From the NCBI GenBank assembly GCA_028554795.2, contig JAPYKE020000268.1, forward strand, positions 620,001 through 684,000: DNA of 64,000 nucleotides, given 5' to 3'. This document shows positions 62,960 through 64,000 of this stretch, one piece after another; within the stretch, counting starts at the first letter, position 1, and every line of letters begins with the position of its first letter. This DNA comes from Sinohyriopsis cumingii (Eukaryota; Mollusca; Bivalvia; Unionida; Unionidae). Under the pieces are notes generated by a model, which searched no databases, was not told the origin of the DNA, and saw only the letters and a program-made list of their open reading frames with translations. The position numbers were made by a program, and so were the translations under genes.

Positions 62960-63720
62960 CATTTTTACCTGTCTGAGATGCTGCTAAACAGCAATAATAC
63001 GAACGTCAGCAAGCTCGACAACTGCAGCAACTGAAGCAACAGAAGAATTTCTCAAAATACATCTAGCAGAGGTAGAAAGTATTTGAGGAACCACACAACA
63101 GTTACCAGACAAAACAAATTGAGGCACTATATGCAGTTGATCAAAAGAATCCTGAAGTTCAAGACGAGGCAGAGCGTATTGCAAAACACATTTCTTTAAT
63201 TAACAAGGACGTGCGTAGATTTTGTTGATATTGCTGCACTACAATTTGACTAGACCAATTATTTCTTCCACAACATTTATCAACACAAAAGCACTAGTTC
63301 GAATAGATATATAAAGAACTAAACTGTATTTTGTGTACCAACAAAAGTTATCCTAGATACATTGATTTTATCAATCGAGTTAATATTGCTATAATCCAAC
63401 AAATACAGGTAACACAAGTTAAGAAAGCTGCCATCAACAACTACAAAAACAGGACGTTAAATCGTCAGTGACCACAGTGGGTTTACCATATAATAATGTC
63501 CTGATCAATTTCTTAACGATATTGACAGATTGGAAGTTATAACAGAGGATTTAAGAGCAAGTATTAATTCTCATGAAGTCATTAATGACGTATCTGAAAT
63601 GTGTCAACGATTATTCACCTGTGAGATAATGGATCCACATAAGTATCGAGCTATTGTCAGAGAGATTATCTATGAAGCGTATAGCGACTATAGTCTAGCA
63701 ATTGATGACATGGATTAACT
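62960..63720 (+). pseudogene. Decayed protein-like region of unknown family
   Basis: Around 62975-63215 the plus strand reads, with stops, as a Gln-rich helical stretch and then KQIEALYAVDQKNPEVQDEA followed by ERIAKHISLINKD. At 63530-63718 an open stretch encodes EVITEDLRASINSHEVINDV and LFTCEIMDPHKYRAIVREII, acidic and helical, ending in AIDDMD. The character is clearly protein-like, on one strand, and broken. It could be a retrocopy or part of a mobile element. I do not recognise it. Confidence 0.4.
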
Positions 63721-64000
63721 TTAAAAAAATGACTACACATATTGTATCTAGACTTGACCGTATTATTGAAAATCCAGTCCAATCAACAACAACAACAACA
63801 TTTATATTTTCGAGCACAATGAAACCTGAATTCGAAATAGTTTTTCCCAAGTGTGATCACGGCGAGATACAACCATTCATTAGACCTAGGACATGTACAA
63901 TTTCGTGTTTATGGCAGTTTGCTAAATAGTCATAGAGAAGCTTTCGTAGGTAGTTTTGTAAATAATTTATAAGTAATTTCATGTAAAATAAAAACGATGG
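63721..64000. other. Possible 3' end of the decayed region; no gene seen
   Basis: No protein-like frame continues clearly; the frame at 63702-63929 contains a short Thr run encoded by CAA-type repeats. AATAAAAA at about 63986 could be an old polyadenylation signal. Confidence 0.3.

Overview
The window is eukaryotic nuclear DNA, AT-rich and intron-rich, full of microsatellites and decayed retroelements. It most likely comes from a mollusc, probably a bivalve. The reasons are tRNA-derived SINEs of molluscan style, a retrotransposon of the I/Nimb-like type with RNase H, a Polinton/Maverick relic, and a gene combining several CARD domains with a TRADD-N-like domain. The species assignment is an inference, and no species is named.

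Layout. At 287-2194 (+) lie the last two coding exons of a trypsin-fold serine protease with a visible His/Asp/Ser triad; its 5' part is outside the window. From 2.4 to 19 kb I see no convincing gene, only microsatellites and an old, diverged tandem array at 5.9-7.7 kb. From about 19.1 to 32.6 kb (+) there is a multi-exon gene whose exons I joined by splice signals and reading phase. It encodes four CARD domains around a central TRADD-N-like domain and ends in a Ser-rich tail. All its internal introns are phase 1. Its introns carry a 46-bp minisatellite, a duplicated 105-bp segment, long AT/GA microsatellites and two SINEs. From 33 to 39.8 kb there is a second old tandem array, a SINE and simple repeats.

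From 39.8 to 55.8 kb the DNA is mostly mobile elements. A GC-rich APE-type LINE (+, 39.8-43.95 kb, with frameshifts and a stop) meets tail to tail an RNase H-bearing LINE (-, 49.7-44.0 kb, heavily broken). Next comes a Polinton/Maverick relic (-, about 55.3-50.9 kb) with protein-primed DNA polymerase B, then integrase, then a probable capsid remnant. A divergent TATA-containing region separates it from a short zinc-knuckle ORF on the + strand. From 55.8 to 64 kb there are microsatellites, a second SINE copy and, at 62.96-63.72 kb, a decayed protein-like stretch of unknown identity.

How the genes may work together. The only two host genes with a recognisable role are neighbours on the same strand: a protease without visible secretion features in the part seen, and a multi-CARD/TRADD-N protein of the kind used as an adaptor in innate immunity and cell death. 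A functional link between them is only an inference from proximity. All domain calls were made by eye from translated sequence and were not confirmed by database search.
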